From NCBI GenBank assembly GCA_025677825.1, contig JAIXMO010000002.1, positions 1 through 64,000 on the forward strand: a stretch of 64,000 nt of DNA. Direction: 5' to 3'. The notes under the pieces are model-generated. The model searched no databases. It was not told the origin of the DNA and worked only from the letters and a program-made list of their open reading frames with translations. The DNA comes from Helicostylum pulchrum. Taxonomy: Eukaryota > Mucoromycota > Mucoromycetes > Mucorales > Mucoraceae. Shown one piece after another: positions 13,919 through 25,544 of this stretch; position 1 is the first letter of the stretch, and the number at the start of each line of letters is the position of its first letter. A program made the position numbers and the translations under genes.

Positions 13919-14390
13919 ATACCCGGGCCCAGAAAAAAAAAAAAATGAAAAAGACCTAAAAAAGCAAAAAAAAAAAAAAAAAAAATACAACAGTTTCACC
14001 AATTACATTTGCAGCGTAGATTTATATTGGAACGGACCAACCCGAATTATTCCTCAACAAACACTACCTCTCTTTATTTGGAAAATCAGCTCACTCAAAA
14101 AATCTTTTCACATTGTACATATTAATTATAAAAAAAGAAAAAAATTCCCATAGTAAAAAAAAAAAAAAAAAAAAACTTCTCTCCATACCCTTTTTTTTAA
14201 CCCAAAAAATAAATAAATAAATTTACCCCTGGAAGGAGAAGTTTATTTTACTATTGTCATAGTAACTCCTAACCTAAAAAAAACCAAAACTCCTTTGTAT
14301 TTTATGCTCCTATAAGTTTTTTTTTTCAGTGTAATGGTAGTTAGTAACTATGGCAACACTTTTTATTACTTTTTCTTTTCTTTTACTTTT
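13919..14390. other. 3' flank of Ecl1-like gene and 5' flank of GPCR gene
   Basis: This is poly-A-rich sequence (about 13930-13985, 14156-14175). A pyrimidine-rich run ending in CAG at 14399 could be an intron acceptor, so an upstream exon carrying a signal peptide for the receptor may exist here, but I could not place it. Confidence 0.4.
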
Positions 14391-17300
14391 ATGATGCAGA
14401 TGAATTCTTCGGCTGATATTAAAACAGTGCTTAAAATAGGATTGCTACTTCCGTTCCATAATAACCAAACACAAGCCGCTATACTTGGGTAAAGATCACA
14501 CTCTTTATTTACATTAATGTGTTAAATTTTTTACTTCTAGGGGAATTTCAGGTGTTCGATTAGCAGCAGTCGAAATCAATTCATTAGAAATCATACCAGG
14601 TGCTATTGTGACATTGATAGAAAAAGATGCTTATCCTACCCTAAATGATACATCAGATATGGCACAAGCTATTTTTTCAACTGTGTCACTCTTACAACAA
14701 GGTGTCATTGGTGTAATTGGCGATATCTCTTCTTCTTGGACTGCTTTATCCGCATTAATGACAAGCACATTACAAATTCCTCAGTGTTCCTTTTCTGTTA
14801 ACCCTTGTATGCGCTATATTTAATCTTTTTTTTTTTACCTAATTATTTACACACGGTTTTTTTTTTTTTTTTTAGCTTCATTAGCATACAAGTCAGAATA
14901 CTTTTTTAGAACTGCACCGACTGACTTGGTATATACAAATGTCATTTTATCATTTATAATGGGTCAAAACTGGTCTAGTTTTGGTATCTTGAATACAGAT
15001 ACAGATCCAAGTCAACACTGTAAAAAAAAAAAAAAAAAAAAATGCGACTATTTGATTAAGTAAAACATTAGGACTCAAAACATTTTATTTTTTTATTTAT
15101 TAAAACAGTAACGCAAGCATTGATTTCTAAATCTAAAAAGTTTGGTATGCAAATAAAATCTTACCAAACGTTCTATGATACGGGTGATACAAATAATATT
15201 CATGCATCGATTGATACCTTAATGAGCTTTGGTTCACGAGTTATAGTGATTGCAACAAAAGAAATTGATCAAATCGTAACCATATTGACTATCGCCGCTC
15301 AATCAGGTCACATTCGTCATGAAACTGTTTGGATCACAATGGCCAATGTTCAACTCGAATTACAATCAACCATTTCTACTTTTAATCGCATTGTTTCTTC
15401 GCGCTCCACTGCAGATACTACTATACCTACTTTTTTTAAAAATGCAATAGAAAAAACTGCGTGGACTACAAACGTATCTTCCATCAATTATAAAACTGCT
15501 TTTGCAGGTGGTATTTTCACTTTTGAATCAGAAACTAATTTAACTGGTTACCTTCCATATGATTCATTTTATCAAAACAAAGTCGAGACGTAATATACTT
15601 TTATATCACATTCGTATTACCTTATTCGTACTAAATCGCATATTTTTTATTTTAGTGAGCATTTCAACTATCATACAGGGTAAGAAACAAAATACCAAAA
15701 TGACAAATTTTTTTTACAAAAAAAAATATATATATTTTTTAACTAGTCAGTTAAAGGCTAGCTTACTCTTGTTTAATGACAATGGCTCACGGTTTAGGTA
15801 GCATTGTTCATAATTCTCTCAACCGTAACGATACGTTGGATAAGCTATCTATAGGTCAATTATTGAGTAACATGTCTGCTTTTAACCAAACAGGCTTCGT
15901 TGGACCTCAAGGACCTATTTTGTTTGATAAGCATGGCGATTTAACCACAGGGTAAAAAGAAAAATGTATATGCTCAATGCATAATGTCTCTTATACATTT
16001 TTTTATCAACGTAGAAACTTTAAAATTTATAATTTCCAAAACGGAACTCAAGTTGAAATCGGGTCTGTAGTAGGCGGCAATTATACGCTTTCAAAGAGTC
16101 TAGTTTATTTTGACGGCACAAGTCAGGTAAAAAAAAACAGCAGTGTATGTATATAGAGCTCATGTTATTATTCGATGTAGCCTCCTTCCGGAACAATATC
16201 TGTCACAGTACTTACTGCATCGCTAACAACACCCATATCGATGGCAACCTTATTTCTTTCGGCACTAGGAGTCACTGCAGCTGTCATTGTTTTAATCATT
16301 CTACTACTCTACAGAAACGAACCTGTATTCAAATCCGCCAACCCATTATTTTGCACATTGGAATTAATTGGATTTATTTTGTCTTATATTGCCATCTTTT
16401 TGTTTTTTACCTACAGTTACTCCTTAATCAACTGTTTCATGCTGCCAATTACATTTTATATCAGCTTCTCAGTTATTTTAGGGTATGTATCACGCGGCCC
16501 CTTTTTATATATAAATTTTATCTGATATGGTTTTCCTTTTTCTTAATAGTACCATGATATCAAGAAATTATAGTGTATACCGAATTGTCAATAATGTGTA
16601 CGCTTCGAACCATTTGGCATTGTCATCGGTTCATACTACGGTCAAAGACACCAGTCAGTTCAACTTGTTCAGGTTGACTGCATATATATTAGGGATCAAT
16701 ACAGTAAGTGCGCGAGAGCTCCATATATATATTTGTATTGACACTCACCGCATGTATGCAGTTCATATTAACACTTTGGTTAACACTTGCAAAGATACAA
16801 TTGGTCGAAACATCTGTTTCATCTTCAATATCATTAAGATCATGTTCATATGATGGACCAGGACATTCTACTTTTATAATCCTGTTATCCACGGTCACAG
16901 GTATAGAATTATGTCTTTGTATATTTTTAGCATTTCAAACCAAATCTTTCGGAGGGTACTCGAAACATAGTGAACACAAGCAATTAGGTGTATCTGTTTA
17001 GTAAGTTAAAAAAAAAAATGACTCACGATTATGGAAAACAAAAAGGATTCGTTCTTATTTTTTTGTTTTTTGTTTTTAGTAATATTTTTTTTTCTGCATT
17101 GATTGGATTCATCATATTTTTTATGCCTACAGCGGATTACTATACTCGGCATTATCTTACAGCCATGACTATCCTTTGGGCAAGCACCTTTTCGATGTCC
17201 GTTTTGTTCTTCCCCAAAGTTTACAAGTTGTTTGTAGTGGCGAAAGACGAAGATATGCTACATGACGAGCCCAAAAGTATAGATCATGTGCTTGATATAT

Positions 17301-17957
17301 TAGGCGAGAACAGTAGTACAGTTTACTCTGGTAAACAAGGGACCTTTCTACTAGATAGATATCAAGTAAAAAAAAAATCCATTATCTTTTTACTTGGCAT
17401 GCTTTATTCTCACACTATATATATATTTTTTTTAGGAAACCTTACCAGGCCAGTATATTTTTCGGTATTTTCCTTACTTGGCAAGATGGCAAATGTTACA
17501 TATTGTCCATTATCCGCAAGTATATTACTTTTCATTTTCTTCGGTTGAGGTAAAATAAAAAAAGGGGGGACAATTTTAATTTTTTCAATACACTTACAAT
17601 AAAAAAACATAGAAGAAAAGGAATACAAGCTCGACTGTGTTTGGTTATTCCCATGCCACAGTGGAATCAAATATTTCTGGCTCGCATGTGTTCAGGGTAC
17701 ATGGTTCGCCTGGGTTCTATGATTTGTTAATTCAAGTTGAAAACGAAATTGAGCTTTACAAGTGGTGTAGACAATTTAAAAAAAGGTACAAAATGATATC
17801 ATAGTGCGTTTTTTTTTTGTTTGTTAAAAAAAACTTTATTTTTTTCTCTCTTAATATGTATAGACAATTAAAGAGATCAAATGATAATAGCAACTATATT
17901 ATAGACGACGAAAAAACTGTAAAAGACTCTTTTACCCATCATCTGTCAAGAGAATAA
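14391..17957 (+). CDS. Class C (GABA-B/mGlu-like) G-protein-coupled receptor
   Basis: A multi-exon gene of about 900 codons. The N-terminal half is a periplasmic-binding-like ligand domain: VLKIGLLLPFHNN, GVRLAAVEINS, QQGVIGVIGDISSSWTALS, then EYFFRTAPTDLVYTNVIL and YHTGAYSCLMTMAHGLGSIV across short introns. The C-terminal half has about seven hydrophobic segments between 16230 and 17230, beginning LFLSALGVTAAVIVLIILLL and followed by KSANPLFCTLELIG, the conserved first loop of family 3 receptors. The frame continues in a cytoplasmic tail (GSPGFYDLLIQVENEIELYKW) to TAA 17957. Such receptors bind small ligands outside the plasma membrane and signal through G proteins; they are known in early-diverging fungi and Dictyostelium. 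The start is uncertain, because no signal peptide is visible at MMQMNSS and an upstream exon is possible. The usual cysteine-rich domain of mGlu receptors is absent, which favours the GABA-B type. Confidence 0.85.
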
Positions 17958-20900
17958 AATTTTAAAAAAATGTTGTACAAAAAATTATTCTAAACAAAAT
18001 AAAAATTGTCCTCCTCCGTTTTAAATAAACTTAGATTTAAACGTGTATAGGAAATGAATTTTGTTTACACTTTTAGGTTGGTACTACCTTCTCGTAACCT
18101 TTGAGCAATGACCCCAGCTTTTTTTTTATGATGTGCGTGTGTGCATTGTCCTCTTATCTGCTTTAGCTATGTCACGTTTATAATCTTCTTTCTTTTAAAC
18201 TGGATACATAAAGTAGATTACAAAAAAACATGTCCCTGAACCAGTTTTTGTCTAATAGATGTGAAAGAAAGTTTTTTTTTTTTGGTCATGGGAAAAGAAG
18301 GTGCTTATATTAGGTATAAAAAGTTACCTAAATTTTTTTTTTTAAAGTTATTAGGTGTCCAGGAATGAAACACACTCACACACTGATTAACTTTTTATCG
18401 CACGTTTTATCTTTTTTTACAGCCAGAAGAATACAGGCCGCATACATATTGAAAGTCATGGCGTATGTATAATGTCATATTATGTTTGAGTAAAGCTTAC
18501 ACAAATGCTATTTATGTTAATTTTTTATTCAAATAGCTAATGGATACACAGTTTCTCCCCCCCCCCTTTTCTTTTTGCGCGAAAGGTATTCTTGAAATAA
18601 ATAAATTATATATATCTTTCATGTAAACTGGTTGGCGATCCGAGCTGGTTGATTTTTTTTCCTTATCGGAGCTACGGCAGTGCTGTCCAGTTCATTTTAG
18701 TTCCTCGAGCTGACTGCATCTAATAAAGCGCGTTTTATCAGCTGCATTTTACTATCTTAATTTACTACTCGCTGAAAAAAAAAAGTCTTAAACCAATTTA
18801 CTGCATTTGAATGTTAGCTTCGTAGAATTGAGTTGGTTTTTAATTCATTGAATAATACAGCTAAACTGAGGCATTTAATTCTACTTTTTTTTACAGCACT
18901 CTTCTCAATGTTTTTTTTTGTCAAGCAGAACTTGAACTCGAAACATATTTCCCGTTTTAGTCGGTAAAAATAATAATATGGACCTTATTCTAAACTTTGT
19001 CTTTGGCGTAAGATACTGTAAAATAACCAAAAAGACCTTCAATTTGTAAACTAAAGCCGCATTTTAGAGTTTGAAAACCCGCATCATACCTTTTCTAATC
19101 CGCAAATTATTGCCTTGAAAGTATGTATCACAATCTTTAAATACCAGTTTGTGGTAAAAGTAAATGACTTGTATATTTAATTTAAAAATACCGTTTCTCT
19201 TATTAGAACAATCGAGACTGTACTTTTGGAAATAGAATGTAACTCTTCCTGCATCTCTTTCTTTCTGCATATCTATTATAATTCATGTATGTCTTTGTTT
19301 TCGTTCGAAAATGTTCTATTCTACACCAAACGTTTTTCGTGACACCGTATATTAATATATATATGTATAACGGTATTAGCACGAAGAATCAGATGTAAAT
19401 AAGTCGAATGGTTAATTGATAATCTTCTCAGATTAGGTAAAACTGGGAATATGCTACCGATAAAGACATAATATCGCCAGATGTTATATAAGTTTTTTTT
19501 TAAAAAAAAGAATCAATCTCGGAATTCTTTTACTGTGTAAAAAAAAAACTTGCTCTTTTTTTTGCATGCAATATGTAATACAAACTATTACATTTTTTTA
19601 GCGACAAAAAAGACATCATTCACACATTAAAATATATTAGATTCTTATTCGTAGATTGGCCAGAACAAATGTAACGATTAAAGACGTTTTATTTGCTCCA
19701 TGTTGTGTCCACCCTTTGAGGGTCAAGATTGGATAAGCATGTTGTAAATCGGTTAAATGTTTTGCTAAGTAAAGGTGTTTCGGCTTCTTTGGTAGATGGC
19801 GCCATTCCCCATATATTCCATGAATAGACTTTTTGATTTTTAAATACCCTCTTGTAATTCATTTTTAGCTATTTTGCATTTACCCAACAAAATAATAAAA
19901 CGGACAATTTTTATACAAGGGTGATAAGATATACGTAATAAACTAGCTAAAATTAGATAATTCATTTGCTCACGTAATTTATAATGTCTTTCATCATATA
20001 AGCATTGAGAGGGAAAGAGAGAAATATAAATATTTATAGAACTATGTCAGTTTTTTCTTTTTACTTCACATAATTATGCAAAGCTTAATCTATTTTTGAT
20101 CTTGCTACATCTTAAAAGCATAATATGATTAGCATGCATGATTTTATTTTGAGACGCAGTAACCTGATGAGTTCTCTTTTTTTTCAAACTGTTTCTGATG
20201 CTCTTTTTTTTCGATTTTACAACATATAGGGAACGCCCAAACTTATGATTTTTATTGCCGGAACAGATTTTTAACGGTATCATATGATTTTTTTTTTTTG
20301 CTAGTAGATGATCTCAAAAAGATTTATTACAAAAGACGATCTACTTCTTGTCATAGGATTATCGTAAGTTAACTGAATATATGCTAGCCGCTATCAAACA
20401 AGTCATGTTACTACATAATAGAGGTAATTTTTCATCTACCAAAGAACATTCTGAACTATTCTGTATATACTACGTTACCAAAAAAAAAAAAAAAATGGAG
20501 AGAAGGAGGAAGTACAAGAACTCCCAGAAACCGTATTTACATCGTCTAAATAAAGACTTAAATCTCAAGCAGCAGACATGTTAAAAAAAAAGGGTCGTAA
20601 TGAATTTTACATAATCAAGAAAAACCAATTGCCATAAATTTATCTCGTCCTTAATAAAAAATAAAAAACTAGTGGACAAAAGTTAAAGTACTTGTGTACT
20701 ATTCCAATATTATCTTTATTGTTGCTGAAAATGACAAAACTATTAATAATACAACAATCAACTCGGAAACGGGAGCCTTTTAAAATATAATTAGGATATT
20801 CAGGATTTATATAAAAAGGCCATGTAGTTTAGTTAAGAGAGTTTTTTCAGTTTATTTTTAAATAAAGTCTTTTTTCATTAATTTTTTACGTATCATTTGA

Positions 20901-20996
20901 AGTCAAATCCCACAACTATCATGTTTTCATTCAAACTCTTGATATAGTATTGTTCATTTTTTGCTCTCCTTTCAGAGATTACTTGTGAAATGTTTG
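17958..20996. other. 3-kb gene-poor region
   Basis: Only short, scattered open frames occur, none protein-like. Bases 18610-18760 are less AT-rich. Poly-C at about 18549-18557 and several A/T homopolymers are present. I see no terminal repeats, RNA gene or recognisable remnant. Confidence 0.5.
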
Positions 20997-21974
20997 TCAA
21001 TGTACTGACGCAGTACTGTGAGATAAGTACTGCGGTAAAGTCATGATAGTAGAACAAACAAGATTCATTTCATTCAATGCCCACAAAGATTCGTTTTTCA
21101 ACTCGGGTCTACCCAAATCCAAAGCAAGTGTTGTAGTAATTTTTATAGCCTTCGCTGTGGCTAAGCTTTTATAGATTTGTGGTTTACCAGAAATGACCTG
21201 CAACCTAACCGAACTATGGTATCCCTTTGTAGCATCAGGCTCAAGCAACAATGCAAAAATAATATCATCAGCATACTTTCCAAAGATGGTCTCAAACCGC
21301 ACATTTATCAGACCGCATAAATCTAATAACACGTCTCTGTTACGGACGTCGAAAACAGAGTACGGTACCGCATATTCTGAATAATTTTAACGAAATGGCG
21401 TGGACTCGTTTCCAAACATTGCTGCTACTTCAATGAGCATTTTAGCAGGATATAATTCTACAGCCCGTACAATATCCTTCATATGATTTTTGCATAGAAA
21501 TATTATATCCATATTTTCAGTTCGGATCGAAAGTTCTTTCAGCTATAAAAGAGCCCTATTAACATCAATGACACAAGAAAGAGTCTACAAAGGGGGAGAG
21601 GGGTTTATTACTTACTGCTTCAATTAATACCAAGTGATCTTGGCGCGTAGTCTCTTCTGCTATCAATGTATATATAATGGACGACGTTTTGTATACGACG
21701 GAACAATCCAATACGGAATCGAATTCAAGATCTTTATTGATCAGAGGAGGATCCACATCCATACACTCTACTTGTGAATTCGCAAGATCTATTTTTGTGG
21801 TCTGTTTTTTTTTCAAAACATAAACTAGTAGTTGTTTTGAAGGTTTATATTTCCTGGTATATGAAAAAACTGTTTAGCTGAAAAGATAACTAATAAGTCT
21901 TTAGTCTGTTGCTTTTCATTTAACTTTACTGACGGTCAGTGCTCTAAAAAGAACAGTATCAATTAGAATAAACA

Positions 21975-21994
21975 TATTTAAAAAGAAAAAGAAA

Positions 21995-22025
<31 letters not shown>

Positions 22026-22060
22026 GAAAAAAAAAAGAAAAAAAAAAGAAAAAAAAATTA
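21975..22060. repeat. GAAAAA-type purine repeat
   Basis: A run of G separated by five or more A, about 80 bp, lies inside copy 1 of the ATR-like pseudogene. The matching place in copy 2 (about 49038-49066) has a shorter AAAGA run, so the tract predates the duplication and has expanded or contracted. Confidence 0.85.
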
Positions 22061-22194
22061 AAAAGAGAAAAGGAGACGATGTCGTCCATATATATACATA
22101 TATATTTTTTTGTAGTTAGAGCATTCATTTCAAAATTTGGCAGTTTCAAAAAGGTCGAATAAGCTGATTTTTTTATCGAGTGAGGGTATATATA

Positions 22195-22247
22195 CAGTAG
22201 CGGCCCTATTTAAGGGTGGTCGAAATGTGGAAGAAATCCACCCATAG
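22195..22247 (+). mobile_element. Solo terminal repeat of Tc1/mariner-like family
   Basis: About 53 bp starting CAGTAGCGGCCCTATTTAA, preceded by TA, nearly match the left terminus of the element at 33043. No partner end is seen nearby. It abuts the point where an ATR-like exon stops (about 22260), so it may be a remnant of an insertion that truncated that exon. Confidence 0.7.
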
Positions 22248-22486
22248 AGCACCTAGGGGTTTCTTAATTTGATATCAGGATGTCTTTGAATAATGGAAGA
22301 GATGGTAGTAGCTACTGCGGTATCATTTTTATGGGTTTGTAAAAGATGGAGCAGACAAGAAAGCAAACTTTCCACTTGCACAGGATATGATTCGATAAAA
22401 CCAATTTTTACAAGGTTATTTATTACGGCTGTAACAATCTGCTTACATATAAAAATTATAAATTAAAGTGTTTTTTTTTCATCCAC

Positions 22487-22519
<33 letters not shown>

Positions 22520-23437
22520 GTGATCATTGGTCCCATACTATCAAAGTGAGTTATGCAACAATTTAATAAAGAAGGAGGTGTTCCCATAAAATATGTAAAT
22601 TATGATTGATTTCGTCTGTTTCAATATTGATTACTATCATTTCATCACATAAAGTAACGTTTCCGGTTCAAGTTCATCGATTGCAAACGGATATTTGACT
22701 ATTTCTGTTTAGCAAAATAAATTTATCAAATATGTTCTTTCCTTACACAATCGTTATTTTCAAGTTCAGTTTTTTTTTATTTAAAAACGGTAGTTGTTTT
22801 TGGGTAACGAGTGTTACAAACCTGAAATCAAGCCAATGCATTCGACAAACGTATGTCTAGCACAAACCTGTAAATATCAATACATAAACATCAGTGCACT
22901 TGACCAATTGTTCGTACTCCACTGCTTGTTGGAAATAGGCAGGAACAAAGACGAACAAAACACAGGTGAAATTTTGACTTCATGTAACGCGGATAATGCT
23001 TTATATTATTGTCCTCTTTTTTTTTCTTTTTTTTTTTTGACACACACGCAAAAGGGGGTGATGTAATATGAACCGAATTCTAATGGGGTTGTGTAGTTTA
23101 TTTACAATTGGTATTTAATTTAATGAAAAAGACAGTGCTTTTTTTTTACTTTGAAGCGTAAAATAAAGGAGCATCAGGAAGGTCGGCAACAATAACGTTT
23201 CTACAACGAAGAGTATAAATAGGTAACTCGATACTATAATCATCGTCAAACATGGTAAGAAGTTGCTTTCGCGCGAGGACTCTTCAAAAGTCATTTTGCA
23301 ATAGAGGACTCTTTAAAAATCATTCTGCAATAGATGAAGTAGTTAAGAAGTCCGAGTTGTCCTCTTCTAATATAATATCATCATTTTGAATAGATCGTAT
23401 ACAAGAACAAGTAGGGTGAATAGACATTTTTGATATA

Positions 23438-23809
23438 TTATTGCTGGAGTCGGGGTTATACGAGACAGAAAAAAAAAGTGTTTTCTGAGTGTTTGGTAAA
23501 ACTTTCTAAAGACGCGTTGCCTTAACAATAAAGTAATTCGTTCAACCCTTTCGGGAAAAATGCGGTACAGGAAAAAAAAAAGGAAATGATATTACTAAGT
23601 AACTATTAATAGGCGAAGAGAAGATTTATAATGAAATGGTAAATACCAATCACAGAACATTACTTATTAATACAACAACGTCTATGTCGTTCAGCTTTAA
23701 TGTCAATTGCTCGAGTGTTACAGGATTTTTTAAATGAGCGCATTCGACTTGTTTATTTTTGTGTGTGAGTTTTTTTTTTTTTTGCATACACTTTTCTCTT
23801 TAGTACATA
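23438..23809. other. Intergenic
   Basis: AT-rich spacer between the ATR-like remnant and the next plus-strand gene. A T-tract at 23770-23783 and a CT-rich leader precede the ATG at 23810. Nothing else is seen. Confidence 0.4.
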
Positions 23810-25038
23810 ATGGTAAATCATCGAAGGAATAGACCTTCTTTATCATCGAGACAACGAAAAGCGGGAGAGATTGTCATAAGCGAGGAAAAAAACACATCGT
23901 TCTTTGTTCTAGATTATTTGCGGGGTAATTAACATTCAACAATATACCAGTTTTTTTTTTTTAACTAAGAACCCATTTTGTTGTTATTGTTCTTTCTCTT
24001 TTTTTTCTCATTCCTTTTCCTTTTGTTGTAGACATAGTGATAAGTGCATTAATCATGTTAAAACCAGTTATTTCTTTATTAACAGTAATAGGCATCCTCA
24101 TAGCGATGTTATCCTACCTTTACCAAAGGTGTCAAGATCTATTACTAGACACCATATGCCCCACACCACTCATTGGACAATATTTACCCATCTGTCGCAA
24201 TTACGTTCGATCAGTACCTGACTTTACGCATTTTGTAAAGCTGCAAGAGACCTTATACGACGGCATGTTATCTCAATCCAATGCGGATTCCATTTCAGCT
24301 CTTGAACTCAAGAAGGTCGAATTAGCCACGCGAGACTTACAGGCTATGATCAAGTACTCCAATTTATTAAGTCATGATATATTAGAAGCCAAATTAGGTG
24401 AATATATCGGTCGATCCAGACGGTTTGGCCGAGACATTCAAAGTCTGCAAGCACAGACACGAGGCGTGATTGATAATTTAATCACTTACAATACATTTAC
24501 GTTCAGAAAATTAACAGAAGTAGAAACCAAAAAATCAAGTCGACAAGATTTACGCGTTTTATACGAACATGCTATGACGTTAGTTGAAAAGGAATCAAAG
24601 AGGTTAATCTTGGCAATTGAAAAGGCACAGGGATCACTTGATTTATTAGAAGAGGATTTGTATTCTGTGCATGAGATTTCAATTCAAGAAAACTCGTACC
24701 AGAAATCAGAGAATCCACATATTTTAGGGGATTTGGTGAATATGGTACGTGGTAAAGGTACGAGAAGAGCTCTTGTAAACGAGAACTTAAAGTTGCTGGT
24801 TGATTTTGATAAGGAAAGAAGTAGAGCGGCGGGGATGTTGATGGTCATGCATGATCGTATGGAGGCCTTTCAAATGGATTTGGAAGAATTGAGGTCTCAA
24901 GTGGTAGCACCTATTTTGGTGCCAGATGCTATACCGTTGGAAATGCATATTGAAAATGTAGGAAAGGCCATTGAAAGGCTTAAAAGTGGTAAAGTAATTG
25001 CTTGGGAAGACAAATCTCAGATTGATGGTTCTACGTAA
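23810..25038 (+). CDS. Fungal membrane protein with long coiled-coil region
   Basis: Two exons, 23810-23924 and 24032-25038, encode about 373 residues. A basic N-terminus (MVNHRRNRPSLSSRQRK) precedes a hydrophobic segment at about residues 40-70 (VISLLTVIGILIAMLSYLY). Then comes CPTPLIGQYLPICRNYV and a long helical, charged region (ALELKKVELATRDLQAMIKY, RSRRFGRDIQSLQAQTRG, later KERSRAAGMLMVMHDRMEAF) likely to form coiled coil. It resembles an uncharacterised membrane/coiled-coil family widespread in fungi, whose members share the acid-basic ALE(L/I)K..E.ATRDL segment; I know no assigned function. One transmembrane pass with a large cytosolic or lumenal helical domain is inferred. The intron joins LR|D in phase 1. 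Confidence 0.75.
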
Positions 25039-25121
25039 ATTACATAGTTAATACAATAATAAGAAAATTTATTGCTCCTCATTTTAAAATATAAAACATG
25101 CAAATAAGTAATGAAAGTTTC

Positions 25122-25373
25122 TTAATATTTATCGTAATCGATGCAACACACTTTGCTTCGGACAATTCTCTTGTCTTGTTCGATACAATACACTTTTCTT
25201 TGGACAAGTCTCTTGTGTTGTTCGAAATTTGGAGTGAACAAAGCTTGCTCATAAGGAGCAATTGGCTCTGGTGTATTTCTATGGACCTTGAAACGTACCT
25301 TTGGGACAATACGATTGTCATCCAACCCGGAAACTACTTTTGGGATAATACGGTCTTTATCGTTTGGCGTCAT
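25122..25373 (-). CDS. Small repeat-containing ORF
   Basis: An 83-residue frame, MTPNDKDRIIPKVVSG, contains near-repeats (DKDRIIPKV, DDNRIVPKV; RKVYCIEQDKRIV, SKVCCIDYDK) reflecting short tandem duplications in the DNA. It may be a small real gene lying downstream of THOC3 on the same strand, or chance translation of a degenerate tandem repeat. No family is recognised. Confidence 0.3.
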   Translation of the reverse strand: MTPNDKDRIIPKVVSGLDDNRIVPKVRFKVHRNTPEPIAPYEQALFTPNFEQHKRLVQRKVYCIEQDKRIVRSKVCCIDYDKY

Positions 25374-25479
25374 TTTTTATTTCTTGAAAGTCTAAATAAT
25401 AATATAAAAAAAAGATGTGCCTTCTTATATGTACAATAAATATTACTCTTTGTTGTATATTTCATACACGATTGACCAC

Positions 25480-25506
25480 AGAATATATATATATATATAT
25501 ATATAA
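25480..25506. repeat. (AT)n microsatellite
   Basis: An uninterrupted AT dinucleotide run just downstream of the THOC3-like stop codon. Confidence 0.8.
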
Positions 25507-25544
25507 AAGAGACGTGTATGTGTATATGTACAAACTATTACTTT

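Larger units (their letters stand above)
20997..23427 (-). pseudogene. Decayed ATR/Rad3-like PIKK HEAT-region gene, copy 1
   Basis: Several exon-like frames run in order on the minus strand. An N-terminal piece, MSIHPTCSCIRSIQNDD, starts at 23427. Next come VCARHTFVECIGLISG (about 22860), GTPPSLLNCCITHFDSMG (about 22580) and IVTAVINNLVKIGFIESYP (about 22430-22260). A splice-consistent pair follows: DLEFDSVLDC...LVLIEA (21816-21600) to LKELSIRTENMDIIFLCKNH (about 21544 on). The last exon has an in-frame TAA at about 21392, after which the same frame continues VRNRDVLLDLCGLINVRFE to 20997. The HEAT-like helices resemble the segment of ATR/Mec1 kinases ahead of the FAT domain; the second copy at 48 kb carries a more diagnostic motif. 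Multiple stops, a small internal duplication near 23280-23330 and a transposon end at 22195 mark it as non-functional. No kinase domain is in the window. Confidence 0.5.

Noticed and set aside
17410..17670. Minus-strand ORF inside the GPCR gene
   Set aside because: It overlaps confirmed splice-consistent receptor exons on the plus strand.
21916..22149. 77-codon minus-strand ORF
   Set aside because: It is mostly poly-Phe from the GAAAAA repeat; only its end (about 20 codons) is a remnant exon already included in the ATR-like pseudogene.
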